Below are positions 1 to 8,262 of a DNA stretch of 64,000 bases, piece after piece. Each line of letters begins with the position of its first letter. Position 1 is the stretch's first letter. A program made the translations under genes and the position numbers. Source of the stretch: an uncultured Bacteroidales bacterium (GTDB lineage: Bacteria > Bacteroidota > Bacteroidia > Bacteroidales > UBA932); NCBI GenBank assembly GCA_900319405.1, contig ONOH01000004.1:1-64000 (forward strand), written 5' to 3'. The notes beneath the pieces were generated by a model that was given only the letters and a program-made list of their open reading frames with translations, did no database searches and was not told where the DNA came from.

Positions 1-235
1 GAAGCAGATTCCGACACATATCTACGGTACCAAGCTGACACTGGCACTGGTGGACCTGAAGCTGAAGGAATACAGGGTTGAAGGCATTCCGATGCATGTG
101 GTACAACCAAGGGACGTGGTCCAGCTGGGCCAGTTTACCTGCCAGTTCATCCATGTGAGTCACTCCATCGCCGGTTCCTGCGCCATCGCCATCACCTGCC
201 CGGCGGGCACGGTGGCCCAATGGCCGGACTGGTAG
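1..235 (+). pseudogene. Ribonuclease J fragment (5' end outside window, 3' end lost)
   Basis: Reading from base 2 gives an uninterrupted frame whose residues match the metallo-beta-lactamase core of RNase J, the 5'-3' exo/endoribonuclease of RNA decay. I see IPTHIYGTKLTLALV, then MHVVQPRDVVQLGQF and FIHVSHSIAGSCAIAIT, which in the family lead into a G-T-V-x-H-T-G-D-F-K metal-binding stretch. Here the match stops after C-P-A-G-T-V (about base 210). The frame then runs into unrelated residues and a stop at 233-235, so the second half of the catalytic domain and the whole C-terminus are missing. The breakpoint coincides with the truncated end of the convergent TonB receptor. The fragment is either a real rearrangement product or an assembly join. 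Identification is by recognition of the family motif order, not by search. Confidence 0.75.
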
Positions 236-1962
236 GTAAAGAAGGTATTGACACCCAGGTCTTTCTTCTTGGCGCTGAAAACGGTGTACTCCAACCGGAC
301 ATTGACGATGTGCCTGCGGTCAAACTTGGCCGGGAAGGATTTCCCCTCGTTGATTTCCGGGAAGGTACGGTCTGTCTTGGAAAGCGTATAGGCCACCTTG
401 CCCTCCAGTCTGTCCAAGTCCAGCTCATAGAGCAACTCTATTCCCTTGGAGTTGCCGGTGCCGGTTTTGATTTCATCCCTCCATCCAGCCACCGCCGTAC
501 TGAACAGCTGTGTGGCGTCTTTGAAAAAGATGAGATGATCCATCTTTTTCAGGTACGCCCCCACCGTAAGCCTGTGCTTCTTTCCCGTAAAGAAAAGCCC
601 GGCATATACCTGGGAGGCGGTTTCCGGGGCAAGCCGGGAATCGGACGGGACCAGCAAGTCCAGCGACCAGCCCAGCGGAATGCCTTCCAGCGTATGGTAG
701 TACTGCACTGTTCTGTCATAGGTCGCTTCCAAACCCAGGAGATCCTTAACCAGATAAACCTTTCCAGACAGGGACACTTCCGGGTCAAAAGACTTGAGGG
801 CATTCCCCGGGTAGGTTCCTTTCCCGGAAGTGAACAGGTTCACTCTTCCGGCCACCATCAGTTCGTATCGGCCTTCCTTGGCCTTTCCCACTTGTGCATG
901 GGCTGTCACCAGGAGCGTATTGGACGGGCTGGAGCCTCCCGTAGTAAAAGAAGCCAGTCTGCCTTTGAGCCCCGTCTGCACCGTCCAGCCGGAACCGCCT
1001 TCCCAGATGGCCGTACTCCTTGCACTCAATTCCTTGAGCCCGCTCTGAAGGTTCAGGGCGTTGTCTTGCCCCGCCAGGGTTTTGTCCATCCCCTGGTAGT
1101 TCATAAAGCGGTTGGCCGAAAGGCCGGACTCCAGCCTCCAGGGGGAATCAAATGACACTTCGTGAGCAAGGGACGCCACCACATTGCTCCAGCCCATCCT
1201 GTCCCGGGAGGTTGAACCATACGTATAGCCGTACGAGTCCAGGCTGTAGAAGCCTGAGAGCGAGAGGCTTTGTCGGGGACTTATCTGCCATTTGAATTTT
1301 CCATAGGCATCCCCAACCATGGCCGTGATATCAGAAATCCCGTCCATGGCGCGGGTCATCCCTTTCACCGCCTGCAGTTCCCATCCCACAGGGCTGAACC
1401 GGACCGCGCCCAGAAAGGACAACTTGTCTTTGACGATGGGCGTGGAGATGTGCCCTCCCAGGATGAAGGGACTGGCCGAAACCCCGCCGGAGAGCTTGTC
1501 GAAATTCCCGTCGCGGGTGCTCACCTTAATGTGGGAAGAAGTCAGGTTGCCCTCTTCCGAGGAGAATCCGCCCACCATGAACCGGGTGTCGGAAACGATG
1601 TCCGGCGAATAGGAAGTGGAGAAGCCCAGGATATGGCCGGAACCGTATAGCGGAACTCCGTCTATGGTAATCACATTGCTGCCCAGATTGCCCCCACGGA
1701 CATAAAGGGCCGATGAGCCTTCAGCCCCAGTGGCCACGCCGGGAAGCGTCTGGATATACTTGATGGCACTCCCGTCTCCCAGCGGTGTAATCAGCGCCCT
1801 TACATCCGAAGACTTGACCGCCCTCGTTCCCGTGCGAGGCTGCAGGTCGGCCGTGATCCGGGAGGCGCGGATGGTGTCCCGAAGCGTTTCCTGGGCAGGG
1901 AGGGCAGTCCCTGTCAAAGCCAACGCGACCAGTACTGTAACTATTCTTGCCGGTGTATTCAT
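160..1962 (-). CDS. TonB-dependent outer membrane receptor, C-terminally truncated
   Basis: 600 aa. A signal peptide (about residues 1-23, ending ALPAQ) is followed by a plug domain with the usual elements: residues near GDGSAIKYIQTLPGV, LYVRGG and NVITIDGVPLYG. A long alternating beta-barrel follows. Receptors of this type import large ligands through the outer membrane and pair with a lipoprotein such as the DUF4249 protein encoded directly upstream; the TGA of that gene is immediately followed by this ATG. The barrel ends abruptly after SGHWATVPAGQ, where family members normally have several more strands and a terminal aromatic residue. The last dozen residues lie over the RNase J fragment read in the other direction. 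I therefore regard the 3' end as lost, not as a natural short form. Function as a transporter is doubtful in this state. Confidence 0.85.
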   Translation of the reverse strand: MNTPARIVTVLVALALTGTALPAQETLRDTIRASRITADLQPRTGTRAVKSSDVRALITPLGDGSAIKYIQTLPGVATGAEGSSALYVRGGNLGSNVITIDGVPLYGSGHILGFSTSYSPDIVSDTRFMVGGFSSEEGNLTSSHIKVSTRDGNFDKLSGGVSASPFILGGHISTPIVKDKLSFLGAVRFSPVGWELQAVKGMTRAMDGISDITAMVGDAYGKFKWQISPRQSLSLSGFYSLDSYGYTYGSTSRDRMGWSNVVASLAHEVSFDSPWRLESGLSANRFMNYQGMDKTLAGQDNALNLQSGLKELSARSTAIWEGGSGWTVQTGLKGRLASFTTGGSSPSNTLLVTAHAQVGKAKEGRYELMVAGRVNLFTSGKGTYPGNALKSFDPEVSLSGKVYLVKDLLGLEATYDRTVQYYHTLEGIPLGWSLDLLVPSDSRLAPETASQVYAGLFFTGKKHRLTVGAYLKKMDHLIFFKDATQLFSTAVAGWRDEIKTGTGNSKGIELLYELDLDRLEGKVAYTLSKTDRTFPEINEGKSFPAKFDRRHIVNVRLEYTVFSAKKKDLGVNTFFTYQSGHWATVPAGQVMAMAQEPAME

Positions 1963-3273
1963 TCAAAATATTATTAATTTGTGGGGAAAACTCCTTATGC
2001 AAGATTTCTCGGCCCAAGTAATATTCTCCGCTCCGAAAATTCCTACGCCACCTGTAATGTTGGAGTAAATGTTATTGGTGTCGTAGGTGGACAGGACAAA
2101 GTTGTCCCTGGACAGGTTACGGATGTGCAAATCCCGAAGGAAAGCGTCGTACTCGTCCGAAAGGAAGCGCACTTCTATCAGGAATGGCTCTACCCCAACA
2201 AGGTAATTGGAATAATCTCCCAAAATAAGGAAACTGCCACTGGTAGAAAGGTAGCTTGTCTTGAAGTCCTCCTCCGTCAAGCCATTTGAAAAGCCTTCCG
2301 GCTGGTCTATCCTCACAAATCCCTTATGCAGCGGGAGGTCCGGGCACATATAAGGTATCCATTGGGTATAATTGAGCAGATAAGTACTCCTGTAAAACTC
2401 ATGGTATTGACCAGCATACTCCTGGTACATTCTATCGATTTTTGTCATGGAATTGACCGGGACATTCACAATATCCATATCCGTCACCTTGCCGGGGATA
2501 ATGTTGAAGTTGTCTGCACAGGGATGGTCAGTAGCCACAACATCACAGTAAGGTTTCGGGGAAGGGATGAATGGCAAATCGGAGAACGCAAAGGGAGTGG
2601 AAAATTCCACGAAGTTCTCTGGATAATAGACCACTATGGAATCCCGCCGTGGGTAAATCCACATCTTGCAAGCTTTGCTTCCTGTAGGGACATAGGCTTT
2701 CACGGGAAAAACGGCGTCCTCCGGGAACTCAACTCCTTTCATATTCCCACGGTGAAACTCCTCTTCCGTAACCATCCTGGCAGTTGCCAGCTCGGCCGTA
2801 ATCGCCCTTAAAAAGGTTGAATCTCTGTCGCTGTCGTAAAGACCCGTTCCATCGTGCAAAGACTTCGTATTCAGAACCAGGCGCATATCCTCCGGGAAAG
2901 TAGTGGTGGCCCATATCTCCTCCTTCCCGGGAAGAGTAATGGATAGCCGGTAGCTTTCGCCGAAGTCGGGTTTAAAACGGGTTTCCCACAGAAGCCCTTC
3001 CTGCCGGTGAAAATCGGCCACCTTGAAAAGATTACCATTCTTTTGAACCAGCTGCAATTCCACCTTGGCATCGGCCACCGGCTCGTATCCTTCGGCGCTG
3101 AGTCTTTTCATGTGGTATAGCCGGAGCGTCTGCACCGTGTCCATCTTAAGGACGCAGTCCACCACCAACGGCAGTTCCTCACCCGTATCCATGTCAATGT
3201 CCTCCACGCAGGACGCGAGGAGGAACACCAACATCAAAACCCTAATACAACTAAAAGGACGTTTCATTATCAT
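1963..3273 (-). CDS. DUF4249-family outer membrane lipoprotein
   Basis: 436 aa with a lipoprotein signal (MLVFLLASC, lipidated Cys about residue 22). The N-terminal part (LPLVVDCVLKMDTVQTLRLYH, then DAKVELQ) and the C-terminal GGVGIFGA motif are typical of DUF4249 proteins, which in Bacteroidetes are encoded next to TonB receptors and are thought to act as surface ligand-binding partners. The gene overlaps the preceding lipoprotein gene by 4 bp (ATGA) and is followed without a gap by the receptor, so the three are one operon read leftward. Ligand unknown. Confidence 0.85.
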   Translation of the reverse strand: MIMKRPFSCIRVLMLVFLLASCVEDIDMDTGEELPLVVDCVLKMDTVQTLRLYHMKRLSAEGYEPVADAKVELQLVQKNGNLFKVADFHRQEGLLWETRFKPDFGESYRLSITLPGKEEIWATTTFPEDMRLVLNTKSLHDGTGLYDSDRDSTFLRAITAELATARMVTEEEFHRGNMKGVEFPEDAVFPVKAYVPTGSKACKMWIYPRRDSIVVYYPENFVEFSTPFAFSDLPFIPSPKPYCDVVATDHPCADNFNIIPGKVTDMDIVNVPVNSMTKIDRMYQEYAGQYHEFYRSTYLLNYTQWIPYMCPDLPLHKGFVRIDQPEGFSNGLTEEDFKTSYLSTSGSFLILGDYSNYLVGVEPFLIEVRFLSDEYDAFLRDLHIRNLSRDNFVLSTYDTNNIYSNITGGVGIFGAENITWAEKSCIRSFPHKLIIF

Positions 3274-3689
3274 TCTTCTTTCTTGAGAACAGCTTTCGCT
3301 CCATTATCTTTGTACTGGAAGACAAGACGGTCTTTCGCCGATTCTATGAGTTCGAATGTATAGGCGCGATCGGCAAGCACCACAAACGATAATCTGTCTT
3401 CAGAAATCATCCCGCCGAATCTGCTGAAATAATGGATGTCTTTATATTCTTCATAGTACCTGTTTTCCCCAGGGCGGGAAATAAAAAAATCTTCCACGCC
3501 TTTGTAGAAACGGACCGTGTCATTGACGGCAAACGTATTATCGTGCATAATAACGATTTCACCGGTTGTTGAGGTCACCAGCCATTTGCCACTTATGCCG
3601 TCCAAATCATATTCAATGGCAGGCTGTTTGGTGCAGGAGAATGCCAGAAATACGGCAACGACGACCAGCGCGTGATAGAAATGTTTCAT
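3270..3689 (-). CDS. Small lipoprotein, first gene of the receptor operon
   Basis: 139 aa from the ATG at 3687-3689. That start gives a clean lipoprotein signal (VVVAVFLAFSC), whereas the longer upstream reading has none. The mature protein is a compact beta-rich sequence (ISGKWLVTSTTGEIVI, then short strands), reminiscent of a small lipocalin-like barrel, but I cannot assign a family. A TATATTTG box (3712-3719 on this strand) lies 22 nt before the start and is a good candidate for the -7 element of the operon. The stop overlaps the DUF4249 start. Confidence 0.7.
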   Translation of the reverse strand: MKHFYHALVVVAVFLAFSCTKQPAIEYDLDGISGKWLVTSTTGEIVIMHDNTFAVNDTVRFYKGVEDFFISRPGENRYYEEYKDIHYFSRFGGMISEDRLSFVVLADRAYTFELIESAKDRLVFQYKDNGAKAVLKKEE

Positions 3690-4370
3690 AGTAGGTGTAT
3701 TTTTATGTTTACAAATATAAATAATAATTCTTGCAAATATGCCGCTGCCCTCTGCCTCCATCGTTTTCCCCATTACATTACTTGCAGGATTTCCGCTGGT
3801 TATGCTCCACGCACAGCAACTGGCAGTTCCAAGATTCGTGTTTTTGGCCATAAGCAGCGCCTCGTTGGCATCGGCCATTATTCGATTGCAGCTTCAGAGG
3901 GCACAAAAAAAGGCGGGACCGTTTCAAATCCACACCAGAGGCCCTGAGAAGCCGCAAAATGAATAAGTCGTGTCCACGCCAAAGCGCAGACATTTACTGA
4001 CTCATTCGGCTTTCGCTTTAGAAATTTCTCAGGTTTCTGGTGACCGAATAAATAGCAAATGCTATGTTAAATATGTCTGCAATACTCGTTATCTGGATAT
4101 TGCAAAGGCAAATATAATGAATTTCGCTTACACCGCGAAATAATTGCACCCATAACCTCACCCGAAGGATACAGGCCAATGGTACCCAGTTCCAGTGGCA
4201 GTCCCGATGCCGACGTCCATCAAGAAGGCGGTACTTGCTCGCCTGTCTGTTTGGTCTCGGGCAAGGTCTTCACTATTTCAATAACGAATCCATCAACAAT
4301 CAATTAACGAGACGGTTGTAGCATCCTGCACAAAATCAACATCCCGACACTCACTACGCATAAATAAAGC
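3690..4370. other. Non-coding 680-bp stretch, left flank of the mobile element
   Basis: No reading frame here has recognisable protein features. Short open frames exist at 3739-3966 (+) and 3778-3993 (-) but look like chance. The stretch holds the promoter of the leftward lipoprotein operon (about 3712-3719). At 4039-4049 it has the 11-mer GGTGACCGAAT, the inverted copy of ATTCGGTCACC at 7766-7776 beyond the integrase. This may mark the left boundary of the mobile element. Confidence 0.5.
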
Positions 4371-4745
4371 ATGAGACCGTTACAAAACATATTGGACATA
4401 TATCAATTCTCTTCCTTCATAAACGAAGGGAAGAGCGACTATTCTTCTTTACCTTGGTGGAAAGACTGCATATACCAGGTTAAGATGCAGTTATTGTCCG
4501 ACAAAACCACCACCAGTGATAATCTCCGCCAGAAGGCCAGGGATTATGCAAGCAACTATATCGCCATACAGACAGAACTCCCATACATCGAGAAGGACCA
4601 GTTCTTAGATGCTCTTGCTGACCAGGTGGAGAAAGAACTTGAAGATGTCTCATTTGACCAGCGCCCTCTTGCCAGCGTGGCCGCTCAAAAGGCAAGGACA
4701 AGCATTCAAGAGAGACCAGAAGAAATGTTCATAAAACTGAGATAA
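4371..4745 (+). CDS. Hypothetical protein of the mobile element
   Basis: 124 aa, mostly helical by composition, with many Lys, Glu and Gln and no signal peptide or membrane segment. The C-terminal half (KEELEDVSFD-like stretch and AAQKARTSIQERPEEMF) is charged and could form a coiled coil. I do not recognise the family. It lies between the presumed left boundary and the recombinase genes and has the same lower-GC codon use as they do, so it is probably element cargo or a DNA-processing accessory. Confidence 0.5.
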   Translation: MRPLQNILDIYQFSSFINEGKSDYSSLPWWKDCIYQVKMQLLSDKTTTSDNLRQKARDYASNYIAIQTELPYIEKDQFLDALADQVEKELEDVSFDQRPLASVAAQKARTSIQERPEEMFIKLR

Positions 4746-4875
4746 CTGTTGCGCTTTCCGTTTATTACGGCTACATTCGCATAGATTGCTTTAGTCCCCG
4801 GCTGTCTTATCTGGGATGAGATTTCGAAATCTTGGAAGCCTCGGTGCATTCGTGCGCTGGGGCTTCGCTCTTTTA

Positions 4876-4930
4876 TGTCCCCTTGTCCCGCCTGTCCAAG
4901 TCTGGGACAAGTGGGACAAATAGGACAATT
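4876..4930. repeat. 3+3 array of TGTCC / GGACA motifs
   Basis: TGTCC occurs at 4876, 4884 and 4893 and its complement GGACA at 4905, 4914 and 4923. Spacing is 8-9 bp within each half, and the two halves face each other. The right half reads as three 9-bp direct repeats (GGGACAAGT, GGGACAAAT, AGGACAATT). The layout resembles iterons or a cooperative operator and lies in the largest non-coding gap inside the element (4746-5012), where nothing else is apparent. Confidence 0.6.
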
Positions 4931-5012
4931 TCTCACGACAAATCGTCATTCCCCTCACTTACGGCGCAATTCGCGCTGTAATAAGTCATAGAGTAAAACC
5001 AATGAATGTCAT

Positions 5013-5183
5013 ATGAAAAGAGCTATTAATCCCAAAGAGCGCCGATTGCTCGCTAGCATTATCCTATCTGGTCTGTGTGCCAATTCTTATTACCATTTTA
5101 GTCCAGCACTTCACGTCAAAGATTCCATTGACTTACTGAACCGGTTACTATCTGCACTTGACGAGTCTCAGGAGGTGAAATAA
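5013..5183 (+). CDS. Small hypothetical protein of the mobile element (56 aa)
   Basis: Starts MKRAINPKERRLLASIIL and ends in a helical LLNRLLSALDESQEVK tail. This basic N-terminal helix followed by a leucine-rich segment is plausible for a small DNA- or protein-binding factor. It sits 85 bp upstream of the serine recombinase on the same strand and keeps the element's codon use. Support is only that the frame is open with sensible composition and is correctly placed. No function can be assigned. Confidence 0.45.
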   Translation: MKRAINPKERRLLASIILSGLCANSYYHFSPALHVKDSIDLLNRLLSALDESQEVK

Positions 5184-5268
5184 GTCAAAGAGAGAAAACA
5201 CCTCGAAAACGAGCGTGGTGAAAACGCATTACAGACTTAAAACAACTCAAATCCAAAACAACCCAAAA

Positions 5269-5916
5269 ATGAAGGCAGTTATCTATGCACGAGTTTCCTC
5301 GACCGGGGAACGCCAATCGACAGAACGTCAGATTCTCGACCTGACAGCCTATGCTGACAAAAACAGCATTGAAGTAGTGAATACTTTCGAAGAGCGCATA
5401 AGCGGCGCGAAAAAGAACCGTGACCGTTTTGTACTGAATGAGTGCCTTACCTATGCGGTAGAGAATGGTATTGACATCATCCTTATCAGTGAACTGTCCC
5501 GCCTGGGACGAAATGTTGATGAGGTTTTGGCCAACATCCGCTTCTGTAAGGACAACCACCTGAACATCTATTTCCAGAAGGAGGGATTCTCCATCTATGA
5601 CAAGGACAACAAGGAAAACCCTTTCGCCACCATTATGGTCGCTGTCTTGGGCACGGCAGCTTCATTGGAGCGTGAATCCATATACTGGCGCTTATCTAGC
5701 GGCCGGAAAGTCTATGTGGCCAAGCATCTCAAAGAGACAGGGAAGACAGGTCTTGGCCGCAAGCTTGGATACCGCAAACCCAAGGAAGTCTATGAGGAAG
5801 CCTACAAGGAGGTGATCAAGCTTCTCAAGAGGGGATACCCAATCCGCCAGACGGCGAAACTTGCGGACGTGAGTGAAAGTACGGTGAAGAAGGTAAAGGC
5901 CATGTTCTCGTTATAG
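5269..5916 (+). CDS. Serine recombinase (resolvase/invertase family)
   Basis: 215 aa. The N-terminal catalytic domain shows YARVSS with the nucleophilic Ser at about residue 9, then STERQ and a conserved DIILISELSRLGRN block holding the arginines of the active site. A C-terminal helix-turn-helix (RQTAKLADVSESTVKKVK) fits resolvase-type DNA binding. It would catalyse short-range inversion or resolution between dimer sites. I start at the ATG at 5269 because the motif begins there; the longer in-frame start at 5215 adds a low-complexity lead. Its size matches small resolvases, not the large transposon serine recombinases. It is followed by the excisionase-like and integrase genes. Confidence 0.85.
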   Translation: MKAVIYARVSSTGERQSTERQILDLTAYADKNSIEVVNTFEERISGAKKNRDRFVLNECLTYAVENGIDIILISELSRLGRNVDEVLANIRFCKDNHLNIYFQKEGFSIYDKDNKENPFATIMVAVLGTAASLERESIYWRLSSGRKVYVAKHLKETGKTGLGRKLGYRKPKEVYEEAYKEVIKLLKRGYPIRQTAKLADVSESTVKKVKAMFSL

Positions 5917-5999
5917 GGGGCTATTGTGGCCTACTCCATATGATCGGGGACACCTTTGTTATATTTAAAGAGAATGTAAAACTCTAAAATGTATAATAT

Positions 6000-6362
6000 A
6001 TGAATCAGATTAATCAAACTGGAAGGAATAAGGTCCCTGTCCCAATGGACCTTATTCTTAATGACAAGACAGCAGGAAGTATAAACTACCTCCTGTTAGG
6101 GCTTCGCTATACAATCAAGAACATTGTAAAGGAAGCCGTTGAAGAAGTTATCCTTGAACAGAATTACAAGGCGTTGGACGAAGATAGAACGCTTACGGCC
6201 AAAGAACTCTGCGAAAGGTGGAGTATCTCTCCTAATACCCTCCGATCCTGGGAGATAGACAAGAAAATTGCTCCCCTCCCGCTTAATGGAAGGAAGAAGA
6301 TTTATTCTATGAAAGATGTCCTTGCCGCAGAATCAGCAGGTTATATAAAGCATATTTCATAA
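6000..6362 (+). CDS. Excisionase-like helix-turn-helix protein
   Basis: 120 aa. The C-terminal half (TAKELCERWSISPNTLRSWE, then GRKKIYSMKDVLAAE) is a winged HTH of the MerR/excisionase type often found beside Bacteroidetes integrases. The N-terminal half looks like a helical dimerisation region. It ends 10 bp before the integrase start, so the two are very likely cotranscribed, and it probably directs excision by bending the attachment site. Confidence 0.75.
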   Translation: MNQINQTGRNKVPVPMDLILNDKTAGSINYLLLGLRYTIKNIVKEAVEEVILEQNYKALDEDRTLTAKELCERWSISPNTLRSWEIDKKIAPLPLNGRKKIYSMKDVLAAESAGYIKHIS

Positions 6363-6372
6363 TCTCTTTGTT

Positions 6373-7737
6373 ATGAGCAAGATACAAATCAGAACCACAA
6401 AGAAAGTTGGGGAGACTCCTCTATATATGAGGATGAAGATTGATGATAAAGCTGTCTGGGTGAATCTTATGCTTAACGTTGATATTGAAAAGTGGAACGC
6501 TGCGGCTTCCAGCGAAAAGAAGATTAGCAATCTCCTGGACAAGTTGGGGCATTCAAAGAAGATTTCAGATATTGAGTTTGCCATCAAAGACCTGAGAAGA
6601 AGGCATCGGCTGACCAAGGAGACAGTATCTGCAGCAGTAGACAGTATTGTCCTCGCTGAAAAGAGGGCCGTTCTCCTGGAACAGGAAGAACGCAGAGAGA
6701 AGTTTGTAAAAAACTCCAAATACAACTTCCGGAACTCTCTGGATTATTATGTGAATAGCGCCGTGGACGGAAGCAGAAGACACTCTTATGGAGATAGTTT
6801 TGCTCATTTCTCCTTGAATATTCTTAAGCAGTTCCGGAGGATTATGTTTGAATACCTTGATTCACACCCTTTTGAGTGGGCCGATATCAATAAGCCTCTT
6901 GTAGATGGTTTTATCGCCTATCTTGAAGACTATGGTTATTGTAAAAGTACCATCCAGCGATATATGGGTGCCTTCCACGCATTTGTCCTATATGCAGAGA
7001 ACCAGGGCTGGCACACAAATACCACAGCAAAGGCATACATCAGATATGCTCCTGCGCGTGATGAAGATATGAAGGATAAGATATACTTGTCAAAAGAAGA
7101 AATCCAGGCGCTGTATGATATGAAACTGACCGGGTTTGATGAACAGGTTAGAGATGTTTTCCTTATCGGGTGTTATACGGGATTGAGATATAGTGATCTC
7201 TGTCGGATAACGAAGTCTTGTATTGGAGAAACGGCCAGCGGGACACCCGTTCTCCGTCTCATCCAGCATAAGACCAAAGCACCAGTTATCATCCCCATCC
7301 TAGATGACAACCTTATTGTCCTCTTGAAGAAATATGATTACAACGTGCCCAAAATCCTGGATGTTAGTATCAATAGAAACATAAAGAATACACTAGCCAT
7401 ACTCTCCTGCAAAGTACCGTCCTTGGCAAAGAAGGAGAGAACAATCCTGACGCTACCAGAGAAGAAGATGGAGAAGGAGGCGAGAGAGAAGGGCCTGGAA
7501 CCATTTGAATATGATAAGGAAGGACACCCTCTCAAAGAGAGGTGGGAAATGGTTTCCCTTCACACAGCGCGCAGAACTTTTATCACTAATGTCTATCTCT
7601 CCGGAAAGTTCTCTGTTGAGTTCATGATGTCATTGAGTGGTCACAAGAAGTATGATACCTTCAAAAAATATGTAAGACTCTCACTTGATGAATATGCTGA
7701 TGACATTGCCAAGAATGCAGATAACTGTCTGTTTTAA
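6373..7737 (+). CDS. Tyrosine recombinase (integrase) of the mobile element
   Basis: 454 aa with the Bacteroidetes integrase layout: an N-terminal arm-binding domain (about 1-110), a SAM-like core-binding domain (about 115-225) and the catalytic domain (about 235-450). The catalytic residues are visible: Arg272 in YTGLRYSDLC, His397 and Arg400 in LHTARR, His424 in SLSGHKK and the nucleophile Tyr433 in FKKYVRLS. It would integrate and excise the element. An array of GGTCAC repeats begins 2 bp after its stop codon, which fits arm-type sites for this enzyme. Nothing suggests inactivation. Confidence 0.92.
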   Translation: MSKIQIRTTKKVGETPLYMRMKIDDKAVWVNLMLNVDIEKWNAAASSEKKISNLLDKLGHSKKISDIEFAIKDLRRRHRLTKETVSAAVDSIVLAEKRAVLLEQEERREKFVKNSKYNFRNSLDYYVNSAVDGSRRHSYGDSFAHFSLNILKQFRRIMFEYLDSHPFEWADINKPLVDGFIAYLEDYGYCKSTIQRYMGAFHAFVLYAENQGWHTNTTAKAYIRYAPARDEDMKDKIYLSKEEIQALYDMKLTGFDEQVRDVFLIGCYTGLRYSDLCRITKSCIGETASGTPVLRLIQHKTKAPVIIPILDDNLIVLLKKYDYNVPKILDVSINRNIKNTLAILSCKVPSLAKKERTILTLPEKKMEKEAREKGLEPFEYDKEGHPLKERWEMVSLHTARRTFITNVYLSGKFSVEFMMSLSGHKKYDTFKKYVRLSLDEYADDIAKNADNCLF

Positions 7738-7738
7738 G

Positions 7739-7798
7739 CGGTCACTATTTGGTCACTCTCCCCGGATTCGGTCACCTATCGGTCACCATTTCCGGGGA
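7739..7798. repeat. Four GGTCAC repeats plus an enclosing inverted repeat
   Basis: GGTCAC starts at 7740, 7751, 7770 and 7781, giving 11, 19 and 11 bp between starts, so each pair lies on one face of the helix. The last two are inside an 8-bp inverted repeat, TCCCCGGA (7759-7766) and TCCGGGGA (7791-7798). ATTCGGTCACC at 7766-7776 recurs inverted at 4039-4049. I read this as the integrase arm-site region or right end of the element. No target-site duplication is visible. Confidence 0.6.
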
Positions 7799-7926
7799 TT
7801 TATTATACCACACGCTTATTGTGATTAACCAGTTGAACTATAGATTGTTCGGTAGCCCAAAACAACTCATCGTAGCCACCGATAAAAAAACTCCCGCTCT
7901 GGGCACACAAAAAAGGTGACTCAAAA

Positions 7927-7974
7927 TGACATGAACCCCGAAAGTCAGACAAAAAACTTTCGGGGTTCATGTCA
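7927..7974. terminator. Strong bidirectional hairpin
   Basis: A perfect 19-bp inverted repeat (7927-7945 and 7956-7974, arms ending in ATGAACCCCGAAAGT / ACTTTCGGGGTTCAT) encloses a 10-nt A-rich loop. It lies between the rightward integrase and the leftward 41-aa peptide gene, so it probably terminates both. There is no long T run, so its role as an intrinsic terminator is an inference from position and stability. The surrounding gap, 7799-8007, holds nothing else I can support. Confidence 0.6.
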
Positions 7975-8007
7975 CTTAGAATACCCTCTTTGGAGTCACG
8001 GCTTCGA

Positions 8008-8133
8008 TTAATCGTCAGGAGCACCCTCGTAGTAATAATCGTCTGAGCTCTCAAGGATACTTCGCTCCTGCTCGAACTCAAACGTTTCGCACTTCGGAGA
8101 GAGATAGCGTAAATTGGTTTTGCTGTTCTCCAT
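8008..8133 (-). CDS. Small peptide P1 of a three-member family (41 aa)
   Basis: Reads MENSKTNLR, then YLSPKCETFEFEQERSILES, then an acidic, Tyr-rich tail ending EGAPDD. The middle 20 residues align without gaps to the peptides at 31709-31858 and 61047-61193: Y-x-[SA]-P-[KE], a hydrophobic at position 9, E at 14, [RN]-[SC]-[IV]-[LM] at 15-18. A TATTTTTG box (8148-8155 on this strand) lies 14 nt upstream. No signal peptide is present. Unlike the other two, no lipoprotein gene follows it; the hairpin at 7927-7974 and the mobile element come next. Function unknown. Confidence 0.6.
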   Translation of the reverse strand: MENSKTNLRYLSPKCETFEFEQERSILESSDDYYYEGAPDD

Positions 8134-8262
8134 AATTGTTATTTTTGCAAAAATAAAAAAATTTCTTACAACACTGACATAGTTGACACGCAGATCTTTC
8201 TTCGGAGAAGCTTGCCCATGTCCGGAATTATCATTTTTTTCATTTGAACAGTTCCTACACAA

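Noticed and set aside
3739-3993. Opposed short open frames near the left edge of the mobile element
   Set aside because: No homology-like pattern, no promoter and conflicting strands; treated as non-coding.
7739-7798. GGTCAC repeats as a CRISPR array
   Set aside because: Units are 6 bp with 5-13-bp gaps, far too short, and no cas genes are near.
7803-8081. 92-codon minus-strand frame between integrase and P1
   Set aside because: It runs through a perfect 19-bp hairpin and overlaps the better supported 41-aa peptide.
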